This document shows, one piece after another, positions 7,582 through 13,870 of a stretch of 13,870 nt of DNA. The position numbers and the translations under genes were made by a program. The notes beneath the pieces are model-generated. The model had not been told where the DNA came from. It made no database searches and worked only from the letters and a program-made list of their open reading frames with translations. The DNA is from JAAGZL01 sp050288625 (GTDB lineage: Bacteria > Pseudomonadota > Gammaproteobacteria > Chromatiales > Chromatiaceae), in assembly GCA_050288625.1 (NCBI GenBank), contig JBNKEE010000004.1, positions 1 through 13,870 of the forward strand. The letters are read 5' to 3'. How positions within the stretch are numbered: position 1 is the stretch's first letter; each line of letters starts with the position of its first letter.

Positions 7582-8088
7582 TTAGGCTGCGCTTCCGCCT
7601 GGGCCTGGACCAATCGAAGACTTGCTCCGTTCGATAGACTGTAGTGCCAGGTATTCATCGCCAAACTTCTGCAGGTTCTCGCGCTCGGTATCAAACTGGC
7701 TGAAATGGCGCTCCTCATCATCCACCAGAGATTCGAACAGTTTGCGTGACGCAGAATCAGCATTGTTGGAACACTCCAGGGCGAACTTGTTATACATAAC
7801 CCTCGCTTCCTCCTCCATGCCACATACCATCTCTAACATCTTTGTGACATCATGAATCTTTTTCACAGGGTCGGCATTTCCTAGATCTACGTCGCCTTTC
7901 AAAAACAGGATACGGTCGGCTATATGCTCGATGTGTATCATCTCTTCAATGGCCGTTCTCTTGAACAGGGTGGCCAATAGATCATAGCCCTGATCATCGC
8001 AGTGGAAGTGAAAATACATGTATTGGTGCACCGCCGAAAGTTCGTCCGCTACAGCCTTGTTCAACAGTTCAATGCTTTTTTCGTACAT
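7582..8088 (-). CDS. Bacterioferritin-like diiron protein
   Basis: This 168-residue four-helix protein is of the ferritin/bacterioferritin class, which oxidises and stores iron in the cytoplasm. Aligning by eye to E. coli Bfr, the diiron ligands correspond to E16 (ADELSAVHQY), E49 and H52 (IEEMIHIEH), a Glu in the 92-94 run, and E125 and H128 (DDEERHF). M50 falls at the position of the haem-binding Met52 of Bfr, so haem binding is possible but not proven. The helical core ends near residue 155, and a short flexible tail (IGPGPGGSAA) replaces the usual C-terminus. GAGGG lies seven bases before the ATG. The gene follows glmS after 61 bases that include a TATAAT box, so it may have its own promoter. 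Overall similarity to E. coli Bfr is modest, hence no gene symbol. Confidence 0.85.
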   Translation of the reverse strand: MYEKSIELLNKAVADELSAVHQYMYFHFHCDDQGYDLLATLFKRTAIEEMIHIEHIADRILFLKGDVDLGNADPVKKIHDVTKMLEMVCGMEEEARVMYNKFALECSNNADSASRKLFESLVDDEERHFSQFDTERENLQKFGDEYLALQSIERSKSSIGPGPGGSAA

Positions 8089-8131
8089 CTTTATTCCCTC
8101 TCTCAGAATTTTATTGTTCGTGAGTCGTTAG

Positions 8132-8137
8132 ATTATA
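8132..8137 (-). promoter_or_regulatory. Candidate -10 box upstream of the ferritin-like gene
   Basis: A perfect TATAAT on the minus strand lies about 44 bases upstream of the ferritin-like ATG, just after the glmS stop. No good -35 box stands at 16-18 bases (a weak TTACGG is 20 bases upstream). It could allow expression of this gene apart from glmUS. Confidence 0.3.
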
Positions 8138-8149
8138 CCCGATGGTCTT

Positions 8150-9976
8150 CTACTCCACCGTAACCGACTTCGCCAGGTTTCTTGGCTGATCCACATCTGT
8201 ACCTTTTAACACCGCCACATGATAAGCCAGTAGTTGCAGTGGGATGCTGTAGACGATGGGCGCAGTGGTCGGGCAGATATCAGACAGGGTGAGGTTTTGA
8301 TAGTTATCCAGTTTTATGTCGATCTTGTGATCGCTGAACAGGAACAGCTCGCCGCCTCTAGCCCGCACCTCTTGCAGATTGGCCAACACCTTTTCCAGCA
8401 GCGGATCGTCCGGTAGGGCACAGACCACAGGCATGGAGGCGTCCACCAGCGCCAGGGGTCCGTGCTTCAGTTCGCCGGCCGGGTAGGCCTCGGCATGGAT
8501 ATAGGAGATCTCCTTCAATTTCAGCGCACCTTCCAGCGCTACCGGGTAGAAGGTGCCCCGACCCAGAAACAGGGCATTGTGTTTGTCCGCAAAGGATTGC
8601 GCCATCTTTTGGATGTCGTCGCTCAACTTCAGCACCACCTCAACCTGGCGCGGCAGGGCGTGTAGTTCATCTACCAGTTCCTTCTCCTGCTCTGGCGTCA
8701 TGCCTCGGCGCCGGGCCAGTGCCAGCACCAGTAGACGCAACGCCACCAGCTGGGTGGTGAAGGCCTTGGTGGAGGCCACGCCGATCTCGGGTCCGGCGCG
8801 GGTCATTAGGGTAACGTCGGACTCACGCACCAGCGAGCTCTCCGGTACGTTACAGATGCAGATACTTCCCAGGTAGTTCTCTCGTTTGGCCCCGCGCAGG
8901 GCTGCCAGGGTGTCGGCGGTCTCGCCCGATTGGGATATGGTGAGAAACAGGGTGCCATCCGGCACTACGGTCTTGCGGTAGCGAAACTCGCTGGCTACCT
9001 CAACGTTGCAGGGGATGCCGATCTCTTCAAACCAATAGCGGGCCACGGAACCGGCATGATAGCTGGTGCCGCAGGCGATGATCTGAATGCACTTGACCTT
9101 ATCCAGCAGCGCCTTGGCCTCGTGGCCGAAGCTCTCCTCCAGCAACCGACCCTGAAAGATGCGCCCCTCTAAGGTCTCGGCGATCACCGCCGGCTGCTCA
9201 AATATCTCCTTGAGCATGTAGTGATCGTATGGTCCCTTGTCTGCCTCGGATGAGGTAACGCTTGATTCCCGTACCTCTCTCTCGACTTGGTTTTCATCTG
9301 CATCATAGACAGTTACCCCGTCCAGACGCACCTCGGCCAGATCTCCCTCATCCAGAAACATGAAGTGTCTGGTAACCGGCAGCAGGGCGAACACATCTGA
9401 GGCCACATAGTTGCCCTGGTCAGAAACGCCAACCACCAGTGGGCTTCCGGCTCTGGCCACAACCAGCCGTTCGCTATCGTCTGGGCTCATCACCACCAGA
9501 GCGTAGGCCCCCACCAGACGTTTTATGGTGTGGCGTACGGAATCCAACAGATCCATGCCCTGGTCTAGCATGCTGGCCAGTAAGTGGGCGATCACCTCGG
9601 TGTCGGTGTCTGAGGTAAAGACGAACCCCTTCTCTTCCAGCTCGGCGCGCAGCTGGGCGTGGTTTTCGATGATACCGTTGTGCACAACCGCCACCCGCTC
9701 ACCACTCATGTGGGGATGAGCGTTGCGCTCCGCCGGCATGCCGTGGGTGGCCCAGCGGGTATGGGCTATACCCATGACCCCTTCGATGGATGAGCCGCCC
9801 AATAATTTCTCTAGCTCTGCGACCTTACCGACAGAGCGGATGCGTTGCAGTTCGCCACTGCTGTTATGGATGGCGATACCAGCCGAGTCATAGCCCCGAT
9901 ACTCGAGACGTTTGAGTCCATCCAGTAAAACCGGCGCTACCTGATTATTGGCGATGGCCCCTACGATGCCGCACAT
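8150..9976 (-). CDS. glmS: Glutamine--fructose-6-phosphate aminotransferase (isomerizing)
   Basis: GlmS makes glucosamine-6-phosphate from fructose-6-phosphate and glutamine, the first step toward UDP-GlcNAc for peptidoglycan and lipopolysaccharide. The 608-residue length is one less than E. coli. Cys2 after the initiator Met is the N-terminal nucleophile of the glutaminase domain; HTRWATHG (72-79) and VVHNGIIEN (97-105) complete that site. Two sugar-isomerase (SIS) domains follow, with ACGTSYHAG (301-309), ISQSGETADT (347-356) and STKAFT (402-407), then EALKLKEISY-like and GELKHGP segments. The end DQPRNLAKSVTVE places the catalytic lysine at 603. Its ATG is four bases after the glmU stop, and its ribosome site AAGGAG lies inside the glmU end, so the two are translated together. 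There is no room for a glmS ribozyme. Confidence 0.98.
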   Translation of the reverse strand: MCGIVGAIANNQVAPVLLDGLKRLEYRGYDSAGIAIHNSSGELQRIRSVGKVAELEKLLGGSSIEGVMGIAHTRWATHGMPAERNAHPHMSGERVAVVHNGIIENHAQLRAELEEKGFVFTSDTDTEVIAHLLASMLDQGMDLLDSVRHTIKRLVGAYALVVMSPDDSERLVVARAGSPLVVGVSDQGNYVASDVFALLPVTRHFMFLDEGDLAEVRLDGVTVYDADENQVEREVRESSVTSSEADKGPYDHYMLKEIFEQPAVIAETLEGRIFQGRLLEESFGHEAKALLDKVKCIQIIACGTSYHAGSVARYWFEEIGIPCNVEVASEFRYRKTVVPDGTLFLTISQSGETADTLAALRGAKRENYLGSICICNVPESSLVRESDVTLMTRAGPEIGVASTKAFTTQLVALRLLVLALARRRGMTPEQEKELVDELHALPRQVEVVLKLSDDIQKMAQSFADKHNALFLGRGTFYPVALEGALKLKEISYIHAEAYPAGELKHGPLALVDASMPVVCALPDDPLLEKVLANLQEVRARGGELFLFSDHKIDIKLDNYQNLTLSDICPTTAPIVYSIPLQLLAYHVAVLKGTDVDQPRNLAKSVTVE

Positions 9977-9980
9977 ACAA

Positions 9981-11351
9981 TCACTCCTTCGGCTTCTTGA
10001 TTGGCCGCTTCCAGCCCTTGATCGATAGCTGCTTGGCGCGGGTCAGGGTCAGGGTCTCTTCCGGCGCACTACCAGATATTGTTGAACCGGCACCTATGGT
10101 AGCGCCCGCGCCAATAACCACCGGCGCAACCAAAGCGCTGTTGGACCCGATAAAGGCGCCGTCGCCGATCTCGGTGCGATGCTTATTGGCCCCGTCGTAG
10201 TTACAGGTGATGGTGCCGGCGCCCACGTTTACCCCCTTGCCTATGCTGCAGTCGCCGATATAGGTGAGATGATTCACCTTGCTACCGGAACCGACCTGGG
10301 ATTTTTTTATCTCAACAAAGTTGCCGATGTGGGCATCTGCCGCCAACTCCGTCTCTGGACGGATGCGGGCGAAGGGACCGATGGTGCAGTTATCACCTAT
10401 CACGGCATGTTCGATTACGCAGTTCTCTTTGATCACCACACCGTCGCCGATACGACAGTTGCGTATAACCGTGTTGGCGCCGACGCGTACGTCGCCGCCC
10501 AGTTTAATGTCGCCTTCCAGCAACACGTTTATATCTATGCTGGTGTCCTGGCCAAACTCCAGAGTCCCGCGCAGGTCGAAACGGGACGGGTCACGCAGAC
10601 CCAGGCCGTCACGCATTAAACGGTCTGCCTGCCACTGCTGAAATATGGTCTCAAGGTGAGCCAGTTGGGCGCGGTCATTCACTCCCGCTACCTCGTTCAG
10701 GTCCTTGGGCTGAGATGATTGCACACAAACACCATCAGCTACTGCCAGCCCGATTGCATCAGTTAGATAATATTCGCCTTGAGAGTTTTGATTGTCGATC
10801 TTATCCAGCCAACGTTCCATAGCCTCGCGCTTGGCCACCAGGATGCCGGTATTGATCTCCTTGATCTCCAGCTCTTCCGCGCTGGCGTCTTTGTGTTCCA
10901 CGATACGCTGGATCTTGCCGTTACCGGCGCGCACCACCCGACCATATCCGGTGGGATCATCAAATGCGGCCGTGAGAAGGGCCAAGTCCGAATACATACT
11001 GGCGGTGATGAGTGAGGATAGGGTCCTGTCGCGCAAGAGCGGCACATCTCCATACAGCACCAGGATGTAATCCACATCGTTCAGCGCCGGCATGGCCTGA
11101 GCCAGGGCGTGGCCGGTACCGAGCTGCTCTTTTTGTTCTACCCAGAACAGATCGGGATCGTCGAACGCTCCTTTTACCCGTTCTCCCTCGTGGCCGTAAA
11201 CCACCACCACCCGCTCCGGCGACAGCCGTTTGGCCGCCTGAATGGGGTGATCCAGAAGCGGGCGGCCCGCCAGATCGTGCAGAACCTTTGGCAAACGGGA
11301 ACGCATTCTGGTCCCCTGTCCCGCAGCAAGAATAACAACGCCCAACTTCAT
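9981..11351 (-). CDS. glmU: Bifunctional N-acetylglucosamine-1-phosphate uridyltransferase / glucosamine-1-phosphate acetyltransferase
   Basis: GlmU acetylates glucosamine-1-phosphate and then couples it to UTP, giving UDP-GlcNAc for cell wall and lipid A synthesis. The N-terminal pyrophosphorylase domain shows VILAAGQGTRMRS (6-18), LPKVLH (20-25), EQLGTGHA (75-82) and LYGDVP (99-104). From about 255 a left-handed beta-helix of hexapeptide repeats forms the acetyltransferase, with HLTYIGD (361-367) holding the catalytic His (H363 in E. coli). I start at ATG 11351 because GGAG stands five bases upstream and the result is 456 residues, the E. coli length; an in-frame ATG at 11384 would add 11 residues but has no ribosome site. 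It precedes glmS by four bases. Confidence 0.98.
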   Translation of the reverse strand: MKLGVVILAAGQGTRMRSRLPKVLHDLAGRPLLDHPIQAAKRLSPERVVVVYGHEGERVKGAFDDPDLFWVEQKEQLGTGHALAQAMPALNDVDYILVLYGDVPLLRDRTLSSLITASMYSDLALLTAAFDDPTGYGRVVRAGNGKIQRIVEHKDASAEELEIKEINTGILVAKREAMERWLDKIDNQNSQGEYYLTDAIGLAVADGVCVQSSQPKDLNEVAGVNDRAQLAHLETIFQQWQADRLMRDGLGLRDPSRFDLRGTLEFGQDTSIDINVLLEGDIKLGGDVRVGANTVIRNCRIGDGVVIKENCVIEHAVIGDNCTIGPFARIRPETELAADAHIGNFVEIKKSQVGSGSKVNHLTYIGDCSIGKGVNVGAGTITCNYDGANKHRTEIGDGAFIGSNSALVAPVVIGAGATIGAGSTISGSAPEETLTLTRAKQLSIKGWKRPIKKPKE

Positions 11352-11382
11352 AGACTCTCCAAAATCTTCTGTGATGTCGGGC

Positions 11383-11388
11383 ATTATA
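11383..11388 (-). promoter_or_regulatory. Candidate -10 box upstream of glmU
   Basis: TATAAT on the minus strand lies about 32 bases before the chosen glmU start, in the 94-base gap after the FKBP gene. No convincing -35 element is seen at normal spacing. If used, transcription would begin near 11376, after the alternative ATG at 11384, which supports the shorter GlmU start. Confidence 0.3.
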
Positions 11389-11445
11389 ACTGAGTGAATG
11401 GAAAAGCTGGTGCCCTTTTTTGTTTGAATTTTATCCGGGCCTGTA

Positions 11446-11940
11446 TCAGTTTATGGTGACCCCACTTGTATCTGTCCCCATGTCCTCCAGGGTGGGAGCC
11501 CGCACTTCCAGGATATTTAATCGAACCTTAAGTGTCTTCCCCGCCAGGGGGTGATTGCCATCTACTGTGAGTTTGCCATCTTCTATCTTGGTGACATAGA
11601 AGGTCTTGATATCGCCAGACTCGTTCTGCATCTCCACCTCGGCCCCTACCTGGCGGAACTGGGGCGGGACATTTTCCAGATCATCGGTAAAGGTAAGATT
11701 GGGGTCCGGCTGGCCAAATCCATCTTCTGGCGACACCTCCATCTCCACCTTATCACCAGCTGACTTCCCCAGAACGGCTTGGTCCATACCGCCGATCAGC
11801 TCCTTGTCGCCGCTGTGGATATAGTTGACCGGTATTTCGTTCTGCTCCAGCAGATTATCGTCGATGTCGCTTATGCTGTAGGTGAGAGAAACAAACTTTC
11901 CAGGTTGGATGGTTTCCTTGGGCATATCAGGGTCCGCCAT
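11446..11940 (-). CDS. SlyD-like FKBP-type peptidyl-prolyl cis-trans isomerase
   Basis: This 164-residue cytoplasmic protein should catalyse prolyl isomerisation and act as a chaperone. The FKBP core is split by an insert-in-flap domain as in SlyD. Residues 14-70 contain FVSLTYSISD, NYIHSGDKELIGGMDQAVLG and GDKVEMEVSPEDGFGQ. The flap insert (about 75-125) includes VPPQFRQVGAEVEM, and the core resumes with VDGNHPLAGKTLKVRLNILEVR (126-147). The tail is short (APTLEDMGTDTSGVTIN) and lacks the His/Cys-rich metal-binding extension of SlyD, so a nickel-delivery role is unlikely. ATG 11940 is used, but its ribosome site is weak and a second Met at residue 6 is possible. The gene sits between atpC and glmU, genes that are adjacent in E. 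coli. A strong hairpin precedes it. Confidence 0.92.
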   Translation of the reverse strand: MADPDMPKETIQPGKFVSLTYSISDIDDNLLEQNEIPVNYIHSGDKELIGGMDQAVLGKSAGDKVEMEVSPEDGFGQPDPNLTFTDDLENVPPQFRQVGAEVEMQNESGDIKTFYVTKIEDGKLTVDGNHPLAGKTLKVRLNILEVRAPTLEDMGTDTSGVTIN

Positions 11941-11950
11941 AATTGTATGC

Positions 11951-11969
11951 CCGGCCCATCTTGGGCCGG
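11951..11969. other. Perfect GC-rich hairpin between atpC and the FKBP gene
   Basis: Eight-base arms CCGGCCCA (11951-11958) and TGGGCCGG (11962-11969) flank a three-base loop. On the transcribed strand the hairpin is followed by GCATACAATT and the FKBP ATG, with no run of T, so it is not a standard intrinsic terminator. It ends 10 bases before the ATG, where the ribosome would bind. It may be an RNA processing, stability or attenuation element at the end of the atp message. Confidence 0.55.
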
Positions 11970-11985
11970 AACAAAGTGTTGGATT

Positions 11986-12408
11986 CTATGACTGCTTACG
12001 GATTCTTTCAATGGCGCGGAGTTGAGCTGCGGCCTCATGTAGCTCTGCCTGAGCCTTGGCAAACTCCATGTCTGCGGCATGTCCGGCCAGGGCGTCTTCA
12101 GCCCTTTGTTTGGCCTCCAAGGCGGCAGCCTCGTCCAGATCTGCTGCACGGATTGCGGTGTCCGCCAGGATGGTCACAGTATACGGCTGCACCTCCAGGA
12201 TGCCGCCGGATACGTAAAAATTCTTCATCCCTTTGCCCTCACCCAGATCGAGTCGAACCTCGCCGGGCTGCATGCGGGTAACCAGCGGAGCATGCATGGG
12301 GGCGATACCCACCTCGCCCATCTCTGCCGGGGCATAGACCATCTCCGCCACGCCGGAATAGATCTCGGCTTCTGCGCTGACTATATCCACATGGATTGTC
12401 ATTGCCAT
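11986..12408 (-). CDS. atpC: F1 ATP synthase epsilon subunit
   Basis: Epsilon is part of the central stalk of F1 and inhibits ATP hydrolysis. The 140-residue protein has the standard N-terminal beta-sandwich (1-86: IHVDIVSAEAEIYSG, PGEVGIAPMHAPLVT-like core, YVSGGILEVQPYTVTILADTA). A C-terminal alpha-helical hairpin (88-138) is rich in Ala and Glu. GGAG lies eight bases before the first ATG, favouring it over the Met at residue 3. It follows atpD after 12 bases, the usual end of the atp operon. Confidence 0.97.
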   Translation of the reverse strand: MAMTIHVDIVSAEAEIYSGVAEMVYAPAEMGEVGIAPMHAPLVTRMQPGEVRLDLGEGKGMKNFYVSGGILEVQPYTVTILADTAIRAADLDEAAALEAKQRAEDALAGHAADMEFAKAQAELHEAAAQLRAIERIRKQS

Positions 12409-12420
12409 AGCACTATCTCC

Positions 12421-13797
12421 CTAGCTGGCGGCGCCGCGTTCGACCGCCTCTTCAATGCCGCCCACCATATAGAAGGCCTGTTCCGGCAGATCATCATGTT
12501 CGCCAGCAACGATGGCCTTGAATCCCTTAATGGTATCTTTCAGACTGACGTACTTGCCGGGAGTTCCGGTAAATACCTCGGCCACGAAGAAGGGCTGGGA
12601 CAGGAAGCGCTGGATCTTACGGGCGCGGGATACGGTCAGCTTGTCCTCTTCCGACAACTCGTCCATACCCAAAATTGCAATGATGTCCTTCAACTCTTTA
12701 TAGCGCTGCAGGGTGCCCTGTACCGAGCGGGCCACCTCATAGTGTTCCTGGCCGACTACGTTGGGATCCAGGATACGGGAGGTGGAGTCCAGCGGGTCCA
12801 CCGCAGGATAGATACCAAGCTCCGCAATCTGTCGGGACAATACCAGGGTCGCATCCAGATGCGCGAAGGTGGTTGCCGGAGACGGGTCGGTCAGGTCATC
12901 CGCTGGTACATACACTGCCTGGAAGGAGGTGATAGAACCGGTCTTGGTGGAGGTGATGCGCTCCTGCAATACGCCCATCTCTTCCGCCAGGGTGGGCTGA
13001 TAACCCACGGCGGATGGCATACGGCCCAATAGTGCAGACACCTCGGTTCCCGCCAGGGTGTAACGGTAGATGTTGTCCACGAACATCAATACGTCGCGAC
13101 CTTCGTCACGAAAATATTCGGCCATGGTCAGACCGGTCAGCCCTACGCGCAGGCGGTTGCCGGGTGGCTCGTTCATCTGGCCATAGACCAGAGCCACCTT
13201 ATCCAGAACTCCGCCTTCTTCCATCTCGTGATAGAAGTCGTTGCCTTCACGGGTACGCTCGCCCACGCCGGCGAATACCGAAAAGCCGGAGTGCTCGACC
13301 GCGATGTTACGGATCAGCTCCATCAGGGTAACGGTCTTGCCTACACCAGCACCCCCGAACAGGCCGATCTTACCACCCTTGGCGATGGGCATAATCAGGT
13401 CGATAACCTTGATGCCGGTCTCCAGCACCTCGGTGGAGGTGGCCTGCTCCTCAAATGTGGGCGGCTCACGATGGATCGGCATGGCATCTTCTGTCTCGAT
13501 CGGACCGGCGTCGTCCACCGGATTGCCCAGGACGTCCATGATACGGCCCAGGGTGCCTTGTCCCACCGGAACCGAAATGGGCTTGCCAGTGTTCACGGCC
13601 TCCATTCCGCGCTTCAGTCCGTCGGTTGAACCCATGGCAATGGTACGCGCCACGCCGTCGCCCAGCTGCTGCTGAACCTCCAGGGTCAGTCCGGCATCTT
13701 CAATCTTCAGTGCGTCGTAGACCTTTGGCATTTCGCCCATGGGGAACTGAACGTCGACCACAGCGCCGATGATTTCCACCACTTTTCCGAGACTCAT
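12421..13797 (-). CDS. atpD: F1 ATP synthase beta subunit
   Basis: Beta is the catalytic subunit of F1F0 ATP synthase, on the cytoplasmic side of the membrane. The 458-residue length is close to the 460 of E. coli. The P-loop GGAGVGKT is at 148-155, followed by the catalytic GERTREGNDFYHEM (179-192, with E180 the general base), Walker B region VLMFVDNIYRYT (236-247), PSAVGYQPTLAEEMG (261-275) and the DELSEED lever (379-385) that contacts gamma. The ATG has GAGGA eight bases upstream. Its sequence is very close to gammaproteobacterial AtpD. The 73 bases to its right do not read as the end of atpG in any frame I recognise. Confidence 0.99.
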   Translation of the reverse strand: MSLGKVVEIIGAVVDVQFPMGEMPKVYDALKIEDAGLTLEVQQQLGDGVARTIAMGSTDGLKRGMEAVNTGKPISVPVGQGTLGRIMDVLGNPVDDAGPIETEDAMPIHREPPTFEEQATSTEVLETGIKVIDLIMPIAKGGKIGLFGGAGVGKTVTLMELIRNIAVEHSGFSVFAGVGERTREGNDFYHEMEEGGVLDKVALVYGQMNEPPGNRLRVGLTGLTMAEYFRDEGRDVLMFVDNIYRYTLAGTEVSALLGRMPSAVGYQPTLAEEMGVLQERITSTKTGSITSFQAVYVPADDLTDPSPATTFAHLDATLVLSRQIAELGIYPAVDPLDSTSRILDPNVVGQEHYEVARSVQGTLQRYKELKDIIAILGMDELSEEDKLTVSRARKIQRFLSQPFFVAEVFTGTPGKYVSLKDTIKGFKAIVAGEHDDLPEQAFYMVGGIEEAVERGAAS

Positions 13798-13835
13798 TTG
13801 CGGTTCCTCTTTATTGCTAAACTTTACTCATATGC

Positions 13836-13847
13836 CGGGCTGGCCCG
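13836..13847. other. Short GC hairpin upstream of atpD
   Basis: CGGG(C) and (G)CCCG pair as a 4-5 base stem in the non-coding stretch before atpD. It has no T-run on the transcribed strand and may be an intercistronic mRNA element; the stem is short, so this is tentative. Confidence 0.25.
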
Positions 13848-13870
13848 ACGCATTAATGTTCTTTCCAGAT

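Noticed and set aside
7576..7592. GCGCA / TGCGC hairpin at the end of the ferritin-like gene
   Set aside because: A five-base stem with no following T-run, partly inside coding sequence; not a credible terminator.
9977..9980. Possible glmS ribozyme upstream of glmS
   Set aside because: Only four bases separate glmU and glmS, so there is no space for the ribozyme, which is also typical of Gram-positive bacteria.
12079..13032. Long open frame (317 codons) on the plus strand opposite atpC and atpD
   Set aside because: It lies antisense to two certain genes in GC-rich DNA, where such frames are common, and its translation shows no recognisable domain.

Overview
The window looks like a chromosomal segment of a gammaproteobacterium. 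AtpD and AtpC resemble the enterobacterial proteins closely, and atpD-atpC are followed by glmU-glmS in the order seen in E. coli and relatives. A more exact placement cannot be supported from this sequence. Every gene I can support is on the minus strand, so transcription runs from the right edge to the left edge.

Right part (about 13.8 to 6.8 kb) is housekeeping, GC-rich and tightly packed. It holds the ATP synthase beta and epsilon subunits, a SlyD-like FKBP prolyl isomerase placed between atpC and glmU, GlmU and GlmS (the enzymes that make UDP-GlcNAc from fructose-6-phosphate), a bacterioferritin-like diiron protein, and an exported SIMPL-domain protein. No tRNA, rRNA, CRISPR array or insertion sequence was seen.

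An AT-rich gap (6525-6810) separates this block from the left part, which is visibly AT-richer and looks accessory. There four genes form one polar unit: a HlyB-type ABC exporter with a degenerate C39 domain, an overlapping HlyD-type adaptor, an unrecognised multi-pass membrane protein, and a large RTX protein whose C-terminus runs off the left edge.

The RTX protein is the most interesting object. It carries what looks like an FrpC-type self-processing module: an Asp-Pro bond (residues 175-176) directly followed by a string of aspartate-rich calcium-binding loops. Further on come an FrpA/FrpC-like middle region and eight perfectly phased RTX nonapeptides. The likely scheme is that the exporter and adaptor, with a TolC-like outer membrane protein not in this window, secrete the RTX protein. 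Extracellular calcium would then fold the repeats and trigger cleavage at Asp-Pro, freeing a 175-residue N-terminal piece of unknown function. The small membrane protein between adaptor and RTX gene has no assigned role. No HlyC-type acyltransferase gene is present in the window.
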